NCBI RefSeq assembly: GCF_001693515.2
Contig: NZ_CP042968.1
Span: forward strand, 2,542,001-2,606,000
Source of the DNA: Bradyrhizobium paxllaeri
Lineage (GTDB): Bacteria > Pseudomonadota > Alphaproteobacteria > Rhizobiales > Xanthobacteraceae
Direction: 5' to 3'
DNA: 64,000 nt
Below are positions 1 through 11,505 of this stretch, piece after piece (position 1 is the stretch's first letter; each line of letters opens with the position of its first letter). The notes under the pieces are model-generated. The model had not been told where the DNA came from, ran no database searches, and saw only the letters and a program-made list of their open reading frames with translations. Position numbers and translations under genes: made by a program.

Positions 1-500
1 TCCTTCATGACCAGCGCGCCGTTCCGCTCGGGATCGTATCGATCGCGAAAGCGCATGCCGAGATCGACATTGTCGACCGGCCCGCGCAGCGGACCGGAAA
101 TAAGCTGGAAGCGGAGATCGACGGTCGGAAACTGGCGCTGCAGCTTGTCGATGCGGGGCATCAGCCAGTGGGTGGTGAACGCCGAGGAGACCGAGAGCGT
201 GACGGTTTCGGTGCCCTTGCGGCGGCGGTCGATCTCGATCAGGCCACCTTCGATGCTGCGGAACCCATCCGACACGTGACGATAGAGAATCTCACCTTCT
301 TCCGTCAGGGCCGCGCGGCCATTGCTACGGTCGAACAGTCGAACGCCGAGATAATCCTCGAACTGTCCGAGCATTCGGCTTACCGCGGGCTGGGTGACGT
401 TCAGTTCGGCCGCCGCTGCCGTGAAGCTGCCGTTGCGCGCTGCCGCGTCGAAGACGAACAGCGCGTGGCTCGAGGGTAGCTTCCGCCGGAGGTCGGGCAT
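1..500 (-). CDS. LysR-family transcriptional regulator (3' end outside window)
   Basis: Partial gene: the first 166 codons are present and the gene runs off the left edge. The N-terminus carries a LysR winged helix-turn-helix at about residues 9-66, including FDAAARNGSFTAAAAELNVT and the wing QPAVSRMLGQFEDYLGVRLF; the start of the substrate-binding domain follows. The short LPSSHALFVFDAA lead-in is typical of the GcvA-like branch. The ATG at 498-500 is chosen because the HTH begins right after it. It diverges from the ABC operon that starts near 753, so it probably regulates that operon. A perfect palindrome covers its own start codon, which suggests autoregulation (inference). The effector cannot be told because the ligand-binding domain is cut off. 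Confidence 0.9.
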   Translation of the reverse strand, partial: MPDLRRKLPSSHALFVFDAAARNGSFTAAAAELNVTQPAVSRMLGQFEDYLGVRLFDRSNGRAALTEEGEILYRHVSDGFRSIEGGLIEIDRRRKGTETVTLSVSSAFTTHWLMPRIDKLQRQFPTVDLRFQLISGPLRGPVDNVDLGMRFRDRYDPERNGALVMK

Positions 501-515
501 AACCTGATGTTATGC
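497..515. promoter_or_regulatory. Palindromic LysR-type operator candidate
   Basis: GCATAAC-ctgat-GTTATGC is a perfect 7-bp inverted repeat with a 5-bp spacer. It contains the T-N11-A geometry of LysR boxes (ATAAC-N5-GTTAT). It overlaps the start codon of the LysR gene and lies in the divergent gap facing the ABC operon, where an autoregulatory site would be expected. Function is inferred from symmetry and position only. Confidence 0.55.
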
Positions 516-752
516 CGACGGTGAGAATTTGGCAATTGCCCCTCACGGCCAACTCTGGTTGGCTTGCGTGATAGCCCGCCAGCTCGGGCAAGATTGAAAA
601 TCCGGCGCGGCGGGGACGGTCTCGGGAGCCACCCTGAAGTGCCCGGTCTATAAGACGAGATCATGCCGGTTTCAACCGTCGCTTGCGTCACCGCAGGTGA
701 CGTCGATGGCGCGCATCGGTGCACGCCCTCGGCAACGCAACGGGGTCGATCA

Positions 753-1847
753 TTGGGCCAGGGCGGAGAGAGCGTCGATATCAAGGCTGCGAGCAAGAGC
801 TATGGCGCGGTCCTGGCGCTGGATGACGTCACCCTGAACGTCGCGCCGCGCGAGTTCGTCTCCCTGCTCGGGCCGTCCGGATCCGGCAAGACCACGCTGC
901 TCGGTATTCTCGGTGGCTTCGTTCAGCCTTCGTCCGGCTCGATCCATTTCGGCGGTCGCGACGTGACGTTCCTGCCGCCGCACAAGCGCGACGTCGGCGT
1001 GGTGTTCCAGAACTACGCGCTGTTTCCGCACATGAGCGTTGGCGAGAATGTCGCCTTTCCGCTGCGCGCCCGACGGATTCCAAAGGCGGATTGGGCCGCG
1101 CGGGTGCGCGCCGCGCTGGCCATGGTCGGGCTGTCGGGCTACGAGGCGCGCGGCATCGCCCAACTCTCCGGCGGCCAGCGACAGCGCGTGGCGCTCGCAC
1201 GCGCCATGATCTTCGAGCCGCGCCTGATCCTGATGGACGAGCCGCTGTCGGCGCTCGACAAGCAGTTGCGGGAAGCGATGCAGATCGAATTGCGCGAGCT
1301 GCACAGGCGGATCGGCGCCACCATCATCTATGTCACCCACGACCAGCGCGAGGCGCTGACAATGAGTGACCGCGTTGCGATCCTCAAGGACGGGCGGCTG
1401 GTCCAGATCGATCGCCCCGAGCGGCTGCACGATTATCCGGCGGACTCTTTCGTGGCGAGTTTCATCGGCGAGGCGAGCCTGCTGCCGGTCCGGCGCATCG
1501 ACGCCTCTAGCGTGGCGCTCGGATCGGCCGTGCTGAAAAGCGCGCGCGCAATTCCGGACGGCGAGGAGCTGATGCTCGCGGTGCACAGCGAGAAGCTCTT
1601 GATCGCGGATGGCGTGGCGGATTCCGCCCTCAACCGCCTTGCCGGCAAGGTCACCGACATCGTCTATCAGGGCGAAAGCCTTCGCGTATTCCTGCAACTG
1701 CCCGACGGCACCTGTCTGAGCCTGCGCCAGCCCAGCCATTACCAGGCCTCGCGCCTGTTACCTCCGATAGGCGGCGAACTCACCGTCACTCTCCATCCCG
1801 AAGACACCATCGTCGTGCCCAAGGCGCAGGAGAAAGCGCGACAATGA
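753..1847 (+). CDS. ABC transporter ATP-binding protein, polyamine/opine type (PotA-like)
   Basis: Cytoplasmic ATPase driving uptake through the two permeases downstream. Counting from the TTG start at 753, the Walker A motif GPSGSGKT is at about 40-47, the signature LSGGQRQR at about 138, Walker B LILMDEP at about 158, and the switch His lies in YVTHDQ. The last 100 residues resemble the TOBE domain of the PotA/FbpC group. The frame stays open back to an ATG at 663, but residues encoded there look unlike any ABC N-terminus; TTG 753, behind a GGGG-rich stretch, gives about 364 residues, the usual family length. It is the first gene of a run of six same-strand genes (ATPase, HAD hydrolase, FAD oxidase, binding protein, two permeases). 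Substrate unknown; polyamine, opine or an amino acid derivative are the best guesses from context. Confidence 0.9.
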   Translation: MGQGGESVDIKAASKSYGAVLALDDVTLNVAPREFVSLLGPSGSGKTTLLGILGGFVQPSSGSIHFGGRDVTFLPPHKRDVGVVFQNYALFPHMSVGENVAFPLRARRIPKADWAARVRAALAMVGLSGYEARGIAQLSGGQRQRVALARAMIFEPRLILMDEPLSALDKQLREAMQIELRELHRRIGATIIYVTHDQREALTMSDRVAILKDGRLVQIDRPERLHDYPADSFVASFIGEASLLPVRRIDASSVALGSAVLKSARAIPDGEELMLAVHSEKLLIADGVADSALNRLAGKVTDIVYQGESLRVFLQLPDGTCLSLRQPSHYQASRLLPPIGGELTVTLHPEDTIVVPKAQEKARQ

Positions 1848-1896
1848 GTGCCGATCGTCAAACGCAAGTGCAACCACAGACCAACCAGAACAAGAG

Positions 1897-2601
1897 ATGA
1901 AAATGTCCTACGATAGCTTCAAGGTTCTCACTTTCGATGTCGTCGGCACCTTGATCGATTTCGAGGCCGGTGTGCTCGATGCCGTGCGCCGGATCTCCGG
2001 CCGAAAAGCGGCCGAGCTCAGCGACGATCAGATCTTCGCGTCCTACAAGCGCGGCCGTGATGCTCATCCGGAGCGGTCGAGCGAAGTGATGTTCCATGTC
2101 TACCGGCACCTCGCCAAGGAGCTGGGACTACCGGCCGACGATGCCGCCTGCGACGCCTTCCAACTGGCGGTGCTGCGCTGGCAGCCGTTTTCGGATTCGG
2201 TCGAAGCGCTGAAGCGCCTGCGCACCAGGTTCCGGTTGGTCGCGATGACCAATGCGGATCGCGTCGCGCTGTCGTGCTATTCCCACGCGCTCGATAATCC
2301 CTTCCACGACACCGTCTGCGCGGACGACACCGGGGTTGCCAAACCCGATCCGGAGTTCTTCGCCTACAACAAGGGGCGGCAGTCCGCGTTCGGCTACAAG
2401 CAGTCCGAAATCCTGCATGTGGCGCAGAGCCAGCATCACGACATCGGTATCGCCCGCAAGCTTGGCTACAAGGTCTGCTGGATCGAGCGGCGCCAGGGCA
2501 TGAAAGGTTTTGGCGGTACGCCCGAGGTGCCGGAGCTCACAAAGCCCGATTTCCATTTTGCCACGATGAAGGCGTTCGCCGACGCGGCACTTGGAAACTG
2601 A
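1897..2601 (+). CDS. HAD-superfamily hydrolase (haloacid dehalogenase type II-like)
   Basis: 234-residue cytoplasmic hydrolase. Motif I is FDVVGTL near residue 11, whose first Asp is the nucleophile. Motif II is MTNAD near 118, motif III is the Lys of KPDPEFF near 149, and the acidic motif IV lies in HHDIGIARKLGY near 178. The pattern, with GTL after the nucleophile and a cap of about 100 residues after motif I, matches the 2-haloacid dehalogenase / phosphoglycolate phosphatase-like branch. The usual second Asp of DxD motifs is Val here, as in dehalogenases, so phosphatase activity is not assured. It sits 49 bp after the ABC ATPase and 18 bp before the FAD oxidase, so it is probably co-transcribed and acts on the imported compound or its product (inference). 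Confidence 0.85.
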   Translation: MKMSYDSFKVLTFDVVGTLIDFEAGVLDAVRRISGRKAAELSDDQIFASYKRGRDAHPERSSEVMFHVYRHLAKELGLPADDAACDAFQLAVLRWQPFSDSVEALKRLRTRFRLVAMTNADRVALSCYSHALDNPFHDTVCADDTGVAKPDPEFFAYNKGRQSAFGYKQSEILHVAQSQHHDIGIARKLGYKVCWIERRQGMKGFGGTPEVPELTKPDFHFATMKAFADAALGN

Positions 2602-2619
2602 AAGGGCAGGGCGGCAGAG

Positions 2620-3927
2620 ATGGCAGAGGTCTGGACCCCAATGGCACCGGCCGCTTCGCTCTGGGCGAGTACGGCGGAGCCATTGCCTGCCTTTCCGAAG
2701 CTTGCCGGCGAGGTGAAGGCCGATGTCGTCGTCATCGGCGCGGGCTATACGGGTTTGTCTGCGGCGCATCACATCGCAAAGAGCGGCCTTGCTCCGATTG
2801 TGCTCGAAGCCAATCATCCGGGCTGGGGTGCGAGCGGCCGCAATGGCGGCGTCATCACCGCCAAATTTCGCCTCTCGTTCCGCGATATCGATGCTGGCCA
2901 TGGCCGTGCCACGGCCAGGCGCATGTACGAGATCGCGCACGAGTCCGTCGAGATGGTCGATGAGCTGGTGTCCGAATTCGGCATCGAGAGTGCGCGGCTG
3001 ACGCGTAACGGGCAAGTCAAGGCCGCGCACAATCAGGCAACGCTCAAGGCGGCGATCGACGAAGCCGAATGGATGAAGCGACAGATGGGCGATACCGAGG
3101 TTCGTATCCTCGATGCCCATCAGGTGCGCGAAGAGACGGGATCGCGAGGCTTTGTCGGCGGCGTGCTCAATCCGGGGTCCGGCGGCATCCATCCGCTGAA
3201 TTACCTGCGCGGCCTTGCGAAGGGCGTCGCACAGCGCGGCGTGCCGATATTCCAGGAGAGCCCTGTGTTGGCGCTCCGTCGCGATGGCGATGGTGTCATC
3301 GCTGAGACGCCCGGCGGCAGCGTGCGCGCGCGTCAGGCGATCATCGCCACCAACTCCTATTCCGATCTGACATCGGCAACGGTGCGGCTGCAGCGTACAT
3401 TGGTGCCGTTCCGCAGTGCTCTCATCGCTACCGAAAAGCTGTCACCGAACCTGGCCGGCAGCCTGATGCCGACGGGGCGAACTTACACAGAGACCAAGCG
3501 GATGATGCGTTGGTTCCGCAAGGTCGACGACCGTGTCATCTTCGGTGGTCGCGGCGCCTTCGGCAAGCAGGATTTGGAAAGCGCGTTTGAGGCGCTACGC
3601 CGCGCCATGACCGGTATCTTCCCGGAGCTTGCGGGTGTTCCGTTGGAGTTTCGTTGGTCCGGACTTGTCGGCATGACGCTCGATTCCGTACCGCATGTCG
3701 GCCGCATCGATGACCGTACCCTCTATTCAGTCGGCTACAATGGCGCCGGCGTCGCCATGTCGAGCCTGATGGGCCGCTATCTGGCGTCGCTTGTGCGCGG
3801 AGAGGCAGTCGACCTTGGCCTGCTCGATGCGCGCCGCATCAGGACCATTCCATTCTATTCGCTGCGTGAACCGGCCGTCCGCGTGGTGGCCGGCTGGTAC
3901 CAGTTTTTGGATGCGGTCGGGCGTTAG
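2620..3927 (+). CDS. FAD-dependent amine/amino-acid oxidase (DAO superfamily, PuuB/OrdL-like)
   Basis: 435-residue flavoenzyme. The dinucleotide-binding motif GAGYTG is at residues 40-45, followed by the FAD-ribose acidic residue in VLEAN near 63 and the GWGASGRNGG segment (69-78) typical of gamma-glutamylputrescine oxidase, sarcosine oxidase and related DAO-fold proteins. The C-terminal FAD contact YSVGYNGAGVAMSS is near 370. Such enzymes oxidise amines or N-substituted amino acids to aldehydes or oxoacids with release of ammonia or amine. Being inside an uptake operon with a polyamine-type binding protein, it probably degrades the imported compound. No signal peptide, so cytoplasmic. The substrate is not determined by sequence. 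Confidence 0.9.
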   Translation: MAEVWTPMAPAASLWASTAEPLPAFPKLAGEVKADVVVIGAGYTGLSAAHHIAKSGLAPIVLEANHPGWGASGRNGGVITAKFRLSFRDIDAGHGRATARRMYEIAHESVEMVDELVSEFGIESARLTRNGQVKAAHNQATLKAAIDEAEWMKRQMGDTEVRILDAHQVREETGSRGFVGGVLNPGSGGIHPLNYLRGLAKGVAQRGVPIFQESPVLALRRDGDGVIAETPGGSVRARQAIIATNSYSDLTSATVRLQRTLVPFRSALIATEKLSPNLAGSLMPTGRTYTETKRMMRWFRKVDDRVIFGGRGAFGKQDLESAFEALRRAMTGIFPELAGVPLEFRWSGLVGMTLDSVPHVGRIDDRTLYSVGYNGAGVAMSSLMGRYLASLVRGEAVDLGLLDARRIRTIPFYSLREPAVRVVAGWYQFLDAVGR

Positions 3928-3958
3928 CTGCGCCCGATCATAACAAGAGAGGTTGAAC

Positions 3959-5014
3959 ATGATGATTGCATCTCTGTGTCGACGTGCACTGCTTGGAGTC
4001 TCTCTTAGCGCCCTAGCTACTTTATCGAGTCTGCCGGCCAGCGCGGACCAGATCACCTTCGTCTCACAGGGCGGCGCCTACCAGAAGGCGCAGACCGTCG
4101 CCATCCTCGATCCCTCGGCCAAGAAGCTTGGCATCACTATCAACCAGGACAGCATCCCCGACGCCTGGCCGGCAGTGAAATCGCAAGTGGCGAGCGGCAA
4201 GCCGACCTGGGACGTCGTCGACATGCCGACCGGCAACTGTCTGCGCGGCGGCGAGCAGGGTGTCGTCGAGAAGCTGGATTTCGCCAAACTGCCGAACGCG
4301 GCGGCGATGCCGGAGGCCTATCGTTCTGCCTATTCGGTGACCTACGAATTCTATTCGAGCGTGCTCGCCTTTAGCCGGAAGAAATTCCCCGATGCCGCGC
4401 CGTCGAGCTGGGCCGATTTCTGGGACGTGAAGAAATTCCCGGGTCGCCGCGCCCTGCGCAACCATCCGTTCGCGACGCTGGAGGCAGCGCTGATGGCCGA
4501 TGGTGTAGCACCCGACAAGCTATATCCGCTCGACGTCGATCGCGCGTTCAGGAAGCTCGAGGAGATCAAGCCCAACATCACGGTGTGGTGGACCTCAGGT
4601 GCGCAGTCGGCGCAGCTCCTTAACGACGGCGAGGTCGACATGGTGATGGCCTGGAACGGCCGCGTCAGCGCGCTGATGGGCGAGGGCGCCAAGGTCGGGT
4701 TCACCTTCAACCAGGGTATCCTGCAGAGCACGTCGCTCTGCATCCTGAAGGGGGCGCCCAATCTTGCCACCGCGGAGCGCTTCGTGAACGAAGCTGTCGA
4801 TCCCGTCCACCAGGCCAACCTGCCGCTGCATATCGACTACGGCCCGGCCAATCCCAAGGCGTTCGACACCGGCGTGATCAAGCCGGAACGCGTCGCGCAA
4901 CTGCCGAGCGCGCCCGACAATGCATCGAAGCAGGCTCTGATGTCGTATGCCTGGTGGTCGTCGCCCGCCGGCGAGGCGGCAGAAAAGCGCTGGGTCTCGT
5001 TCATGCAGAAATAG
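3959..5014 (+). CDS. Periplasmic solute-binding protein, spermidine/putrescine-like
   Basis: Extracellular solute-binding protein of the PotD/PotF class, about 351 residues. The signal peptide has a basic start, a hydrophobic core and a cleavage site after PASA near residue 26. The mature start ADQITFVSQGGAYQKAQ is characteristic of polyamine and opine-type binding proteins. The ATG at 3959 is preferred over the upstream TTG at 3953 because AGAGAGG lies directly upstream at the right spacing. It lies 31 bp after the oxidase and just before the two permeases, completing an importer. Substrate unknown; the family binds polyamines, mannopine-like opines and some amino acids. Confidence 0.9.
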   Translation: MMIASLCRRALLGVSLSALATLSSLPASADQITFVSQGGAYQKAQTVAILDPSAKKLGITINQDSIPDAWPAVKSQVASGKPTWDVVDMPTGNCLRGGEQGVVEKLDFAKLPNAAAMPEAYRSAYSVTYEFYSSVLAFSRKKFPDAAPSSWADFWDVKKFPGRRALRNHPFATLEAALMADGVAPDKLYPLDVDRAFRKLEEIKPNITVWWTSGAQSAQLLNDGEVDMVMAWNGRVSALMGEGAKVGFTFNQGILQSTSLCILKGAPNLATAERFVNEAVDPVHQANLPLHIDYGPANPKAFDTGVIKPERVAQLPSAPDNASKQALMSYAWWSSPAGEAAEKRWVSFMQK

Positions 5015-5030
5015 CGTCACAGCGGGGACC

Positions 5031-5906
5031 ATGGCCGTGCACAGCCCAGCGCCAGACATCTCGCTCCGGCACCAGCGTCGCGAGCAGCGCCTGATGCTGG
5101 CGCTGGCGCTGCCCGCACTGCTCGTGATCCTGCTGCTGATCGTGCTGCCGGTCGGCTGGCTCGCCTGGCAGTCGGTCTATCACGACGGCTTTACGCTCGA
5201 GAATTACCGGCGGATCTGGAGCGAGGACATCTACTGGCGCAGCTTCGCTTTGACGTTCCAGATCAGCCTGCTGGTGACGCTGCTGGCGCTGCTGCTCGGC
5301 TATCCCATTGCCTATGCAGCGAGTGTCGCGCCAAAACGCTGGGGCATCGTCATCCTGGCGCTGGTGGTGCTGCCGTTCTGGACCAGCGTGCTGGTCCGCG
5401 CCTATGCCTGGCTCGCGCTGTTGCAACGGACCGGCGTCATCAACCAGGTGCTGCGCCAGCTCGGCGTGATCGACGAGCCGCTGGCGCTTGTCCACAACAC
5501 CTTTGGCACCGTCGTGGCGACCCTGCACATTCTGCTGCCATTCATGGTGCTGCCACTCTACGCCACCATGCAGCAGATCCCGCGCGATCTGATGCAGGCC
5601 GGCGCCAGTCTCGGCGCCGGTCCCATGCTGGCCTTCTGGCGGATATTTCTGCCGCTCTCGCTGCCCGGGGTGCTGGCGGGCAGCACACTCGTCTTCGTGC
5701 TCACCCTCGGTTTCTACATCACGCCCGAATTGCTCGGAGGCGGCCGCACCATCATGATATCGATGCTGGTGAGCCGCAATGTCGAGCTGTACGATCAGTG
5801 GGGCGCCGCCAGCGCCGTCGGCGTGGTGCTGTTGGTCGCGGTCGGGCTGATCTTCTTCGCCGTCAGCCGCTTCATTCCGCTCGATCGCGTGTTGGGGCAA
5901 AAATGA
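5031..5906 (+). CDS. ABC transporter permease (PotB-like)
   Basis: Inner-membrane permease of about 291 residues with six predicted helices; the first spans LALALPALLVILLLIVLPVG near residues 22-42. The EAA-type cytoplasmic loop, contacting the ATPase, is QAGASLGAGPMLAFWRIFLPLS near residue 190. The open frame extends upstream into the binding-protein gene, but ATG 5031 gives a normal permease N-terminus and clears the preceding stop by 16 bp. Its stop overlaps the next start (ATGA), indicating translational coupling with the second permease. Confidence 0.92.
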   Translation: MAVHSPAPDISLRHQRREQRLMLALALPALLVILLLIVLPVGWLAWQSVYHDGFTLENYRRIWSEDIYWRSFALTFQISLLVTLLALLLGYPIAYAASVAPKRWGIVILALVVLPFWTSVLVRAYAWLALLQRTGVINQVLRQLGVIDEPLALVHNTFGTVVATLHILLPFMVLPLYATMQQIPRDLMQAGASLGAGPMLAFWRIFLPLSLPGVLAGSTLVFVLTLGFYITPELLGGGRTIMISMLVSRNVELYDQWGAASAVGVVLLVAVGLIFFAVSRFIPLDRVLGQK

Positions 5907-6688
5907 CGATGTCCCGCCCATACCGCATCGCCCTGATCGTCATCTGCGCGCTGGTGCTGCTTTATCTCATCCTGCCGATCCTGATCATCGCGCCAATGTC
6001 GTTCTCGGCCGCGCGTTTCCTGACCTTCCCGCCGCCGTCGCTGTCGCTGCGCTGGTATCAGGAGTATGTCGGCAATCCGGCCTGGATGCAGGCGACCCGC
6101 GTGACGCTGACGGTGGCGGTGCTCACCGTGATCATCGCAACCCCGCTCGGCGTGGCCGCGGCGTATGCGATCAGCCAGTCGAAATGGCGGATCATGCGGC
6201 TGATCCACATGACCCTGCTGCTGCCGCTGGTGGTGCCGATCATCATCACCGCGGTCGGCATCTTCTTTGTCTTCGCCAAGGTCGGACTGGTCGCGACCAT
6301 GACCGGCCTCGTGCTCGCCAACGTCATGCTCGGCTTGCCCTATGTCGTCATCTCGGTCGCGGCGGGATTGCAGAGCTTCGATGCGACGCAGGAGATGGTG
6401 GCGCGCAGCCTCGGCATGAACAGGCTGCGCAGCTTCTTCGTGGTGACGCTGCCGCAGATCAAGGCCAGCGTCATCGCAGGCGGCATTTTCGCCTTCATCT
6501 CCGCGATGGACGAGACCATCGTCGCCCTGTTCATTTCCGGCGGTCAGTATCAGCCGCTGACCAAGCGGATGTTCACCGCGCTCCGTGACGAGATCGACCC
6601 GACGATTGCGGCCATCAGCACGCTGATGACCGCGGTGTCGTTCATCCTGGTGCTGATTGCAACCAGCCGATCGAAGAAGGGCGCGTGA
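5903..6688 (+). CDS. ABC transporter permease (PotC-like)
   Basis: Second permease, about 261 residues. The first helix IALIVICALVLLYLILPILI is followed by the YQEYVGNPAWMQA periplasmic segment common in PotC-type proteins. The EAA loop VARSLGMNRLRSFFVVTLPQIK is near residue 165. The start overlaps the preceding stop as ATGA, so the two subunits are coupled and probably form a heterodimer. It is the last gene of the operon; the histidine kinase gene that follows is on the other strand, with only 4 bp between the stop codons. Confidence 0.92.
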   Translation: MTMSRPYRIALIVICALVLLYLILPILIIAPMSFSAARFLTFPPPSLSLRWYQEYVGNPAWMQATRVTLTVAVLTVIIATPLGVAAAYAISQSKWRIMRLIHMTLLLPLVVPIIITAVGIFFVFAKVGLVATMTGLVLANVMLGLPYVVISVAAGLQSFDATQEMVARSLGMNRLRSFFVVTLPQIKASVIAGGIFAFISAMDETIVALFISGGQYQPLTKRMFTALRDEIDPTIAAISTLMTAVSFILVLIATSRSKKGA

Positions 6689-6692
6689 GCCG

Positions 6693-9002
<2,310 letters not shown>

Positions 9003-9194
9003 GCCGTAGACCCCCGCCGAAAGCCCATTTGCACACTGACCGGAAGCGCCCCGCACACCTTCCGAATCAAAGCGATTTGAATCCACTTTTTTGGGGCTGT
9101 CGAGAGTCAACGATTCGTTAATTCGAAATAAATCTTGTCCAACGCAAATTAAGGCATCGCCGAGGCGAGTCCGAAACGGGAACGCGCCGCAAAA

Positions 9195-10571
9195 CTACGC
9201 GCGCGGCGGTTCGGCATGGCTGATCACGCGCTTGATCGAAGGGAACGCGAGGCGCAGCGCGCGTTCGATCTCGTCGACTTTCTCATGTACCTTGATGACG
9301 CTCAGCGACGGCGCGGCGCGGCAATGGAAGTTAACGATTTCGCCTGCGTCGGTGTCGCGCACGCGCACATTATGAATGTCGTGGATCGCGCCATTGCCGG
9401 CAAAGCGCATCAGCGCCGCCCTGATCACTTCGACGCGCTCGGGCGCAGCATCGGTGCCGTGCGGAAGTTCCGGCTCGAGCGGTTCGATGTGGGTGTCGAC
9501 CTCGACGTCCTCGCCGAAATCTTCGCGGATGCTGTGCTCGAGATCGTGGGCGATCTCGTGCGCGGCCAAAAGTTCCATGTCGCCGTCGACTTCGAGGTCG
9601 AGGCTGACGATCAGCTTTTCGCCGAGGTCGTGCACGGTGACGTGGTGGACGGCGAGGCCGGAATTGCGGGCGATCACCATGACGCGCTCGCGTACGCTCT
9701 CATTGTCGCGCGCGACCGGTACCGCTGTGAAGGTGAGGTCGGCGTCGCCGAGCGCCTTGCTGACGGCCGCTTGCGCGGATTTCTTGATCGCCTCGACGCG
9801 GTCGATCGGATAGGTGCGCGGCACCTTGGCGATGGCGTCGATGAAATGCGTGGGCCCGACCATGCGCACGCGCACGCGCTCGACGCCGACCACGCCCGGT
9901 ACTGCGCGGATCGCGGCGGTCGCCTTTTCGGACGCGCCCTCCGGCGCGCGGTCGAGCAGGGTTTCGATGGTCGAACGTCCCAGCCGCAGGCCGATGATCG
10001 AGATCATCACGGCGACCGCGATCGCGGCGACCGAGTCGCCCCAGGCAAAGCCTATGCCAGTCAGCACGAGGCCGACGATGACGGCGGCGGAGCCGAGCAC
10101 GTCGGAGGCAAAATGCAGCGCATCGGCCGCCAGCGCTTGGCTCCGCGTCTCCCGCGCCGCGCGATGCAGCGCCCGCGCGCGCCAGAAATTGACGGCGATA
10201 TCGATCACCAGCACCACGAATGGGATCGCCGAGAGTGTCGGCGGCGGCGCCCCCTCGCTCAGCCGGCTCCAGGACTCGACCAGGATGCCGCCGGCCAGCA
10301 CATAGAGCAGCGCGATGACAAAGAGTGCCGACAGGCTCTCGAACTTGCCGTGGCCGTAATGATGTTCAGCGTCGGCCGGCTGGTCGGACACCCGCACCAC
10401 CAGCCAGGTGATGACGGTCGCGATCACGTCGACGGAAGAGTGCAGCGCCTCCGAGATCAGCGCCAGCGAACCGATCGCAATGCCGACCGCAAATTTCGCC
10501 GCCGCCATGCCGGCGCTGGCGAAGATCGAGATCGCCGCGACATTGGTCTTGAGGGTAGGGGAACTGGTCAT
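9195..10571 (-). CDS. Cation diffusion facilitator family metal transporter
   Basis: 458-residue CDF protein, longer than the usual 300 because of an extended C-terminal cytoplasmic region. Six helices are in the first 220 residues. Metal-site motifs of HxxxD type are in helix 2 (HSSVD, residues about 44-48) and helix 5 (HFASD), a pattern associated with Zn-type exporters. The loop EHHYGHGKFESL after helix 2 is highly typical. The C-terminal part has two copies of the CDF dimerisation fold: one near 215-290 (VRVRMVGPTHFIDAIAKVP), a second near 300-370, then a third related stretch up to the end. Likely exports Zn, Cd, Co or Fe by proton exchange. It stands alone between the kinase and a repeat-rich gap. 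Confidence 0.88.
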   Translation of the reverse strand: MTSSPTLKTNVAAISIFASAGMAAAKFAVGIAIGSLALISEALHSSVDVIATVITWLVVRVSDQPADAEHHYGHGKFESLSALFVIALLYVLAGGILVESWSRLSEGAPPPTLSAIPFVVLVIDIAVNFWRARALHRAARETRSQALAADALHFASDVLGSAAVIVGLVLTGIGFAWGDSVAAIAVAVMISIIGLRLGRSTIETLLDRAPEGASEKATAAIRAVPGVVGVERVRVRMVGPTHFIDAIAKVPRTYPIDRVEAIKKSAQAAVSKALGDADLTFTAVPVARDNESVRERVMVIARNSGLAVHHVTVHDLGEKLIVSLDLEVDGDMELLAAHEIAHDLEHSIREDFGEDVEVDTHIEPLEPELPHGTDAAPERVEVIRAALMRFAGNGAIHDIHNVRVRDTDAGEIVNFHCRAAPSLSVIKVHEKVDEIERALRLAFPSIKRVISHAEPPRA

Positions 10572-10684
10572 GATCGGCGGTTTAGCAGGGGGGCAGTTAA
10601 CATGAAAGGCGGGGGTTTGAGGCGCTGTCGCAACTCGTTTGCAGGAGCATTTGTTGCAAGTTGTTCTGAGTTAAGAGAGCAGCC

Positions 10685-10850
10685 GTCATTGCAAGCGAAG
10701 CAATCCATCCCTACACAACGGATCGTCATCCCCCGCGCATGCGGGGGATCCAGTACGCCGTGGCTTATCGGTTCAATCACTGCTGCCTCTTGGATACTGG
10801 GTCGCCTGATCCCAGTGCGCAATTGCGCACAAGGCCGGGCGATGACAAGT
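10685..10850. repeat. Dispersed palindromic intergenic repeat (Bradyrhizobiaceae type)
   Basis: Begins with a GTCATTGCAAGCGAAGCAAT-like end and contains the hairpin CCCCGCGCATGCGGGG (about 10731-10746) and the palindrome TGCGCAATTGCGCA (about 10817-10830). It closes with GGGCGATGACA, mirroring the inner CGTCATCCCC. This combination is familiar from intergenic repeats found in many copies in Bradyrhizobium-like genomes. Copy number cannot be seen from this window. Confidence 0.6.
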
Positions 10851-10917
10851 GAATGTGCGTCGGCGTTCTCGCGGCACGACGCCCGAGTTTCTGCAAATTC
10901 ATTCGCCCCTGAATAAG

Positions 10918-11420
10918 AGGGCGCAGGGAATGCCGGGTGCTTGCTGCACCCGCGGTCTCGTGTGCAAATAGCGCAAGGGAATACGCACACGAGCATACAG
11001 GTACAGCCGGAGCACTCCGGCATTCCCTGCGCGATGGTTTGACGGCTTATGCCGAGCTCTCCCTGGAGACGAATTCCTCTTGCCTCCATCGCTGCCGGCT
11101 TGATGGCCAGGTCGATCCGGTCGGATCAACCTCGCCACCGGCAGCTTGGCACCAGCCACGGGTGTCAGAACCACACGGTTTTGCCGTACGCTTCAGCGCC
11201 GTACGTCCTGCGCGGCCAGTGTCCGCTCACGGCCAAAGCCGCCCTGCGAACAAGCTTCGCGCCGACGCTGCTGCGTCCACCGCATCCCGCCCCACGTTCG
11301 TGACGATGGCCAACGCCCCTCTTGTCGGGACGGGATGGCGGGATTTGTAAGGGTGATTTGGGTCTGCGGCGAAGCGGAATATTTTTGATGCGACGACTGG
11401 ACGGGGCAAATCACGTTGAA
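10918..11420 (-). repeat. Structured dispersed element with nested inverted repeats
   Basis: A perfect 16-bp inverted repeat (GCGCAGGGAATGCCGG at 10921-10936 and its complement at 11017-11032) encloses a second perfect 9-bp pair (CTCGTGTGC at 10957-10965 and GCACACGAG at 10985-10993). The flank up to about 11420, read on the minus strand, resembles a sequence that recurs between genes in Bradyrhizobium and is often mis-called as small proteins. The right boundary is approximate. Confidence 0.5.
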
Positions 11421-11505
11421 GTTGCTGGGGAAAATAGATTATTGCAGAAAAATCGATTTTTGCACCGCCGCGCGCATCGGGTTGACGCTATCGCACCTGG
11501 CGCAC

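Noticed and set aside
9216..10916. 566-codon plus-strand open frame
   Set aside because: Antisense to the cation diffusion facilitator and running into repeat DNA; translation is low-complexity His/Arg/Asp.
10568..11089. Minus-strand 173-codon frame in the gene-poor stretch
   Set aside because: Lies across the inverted repeats, has no ribosome binding site or domain, and is likely the usual false call made on this repeat.
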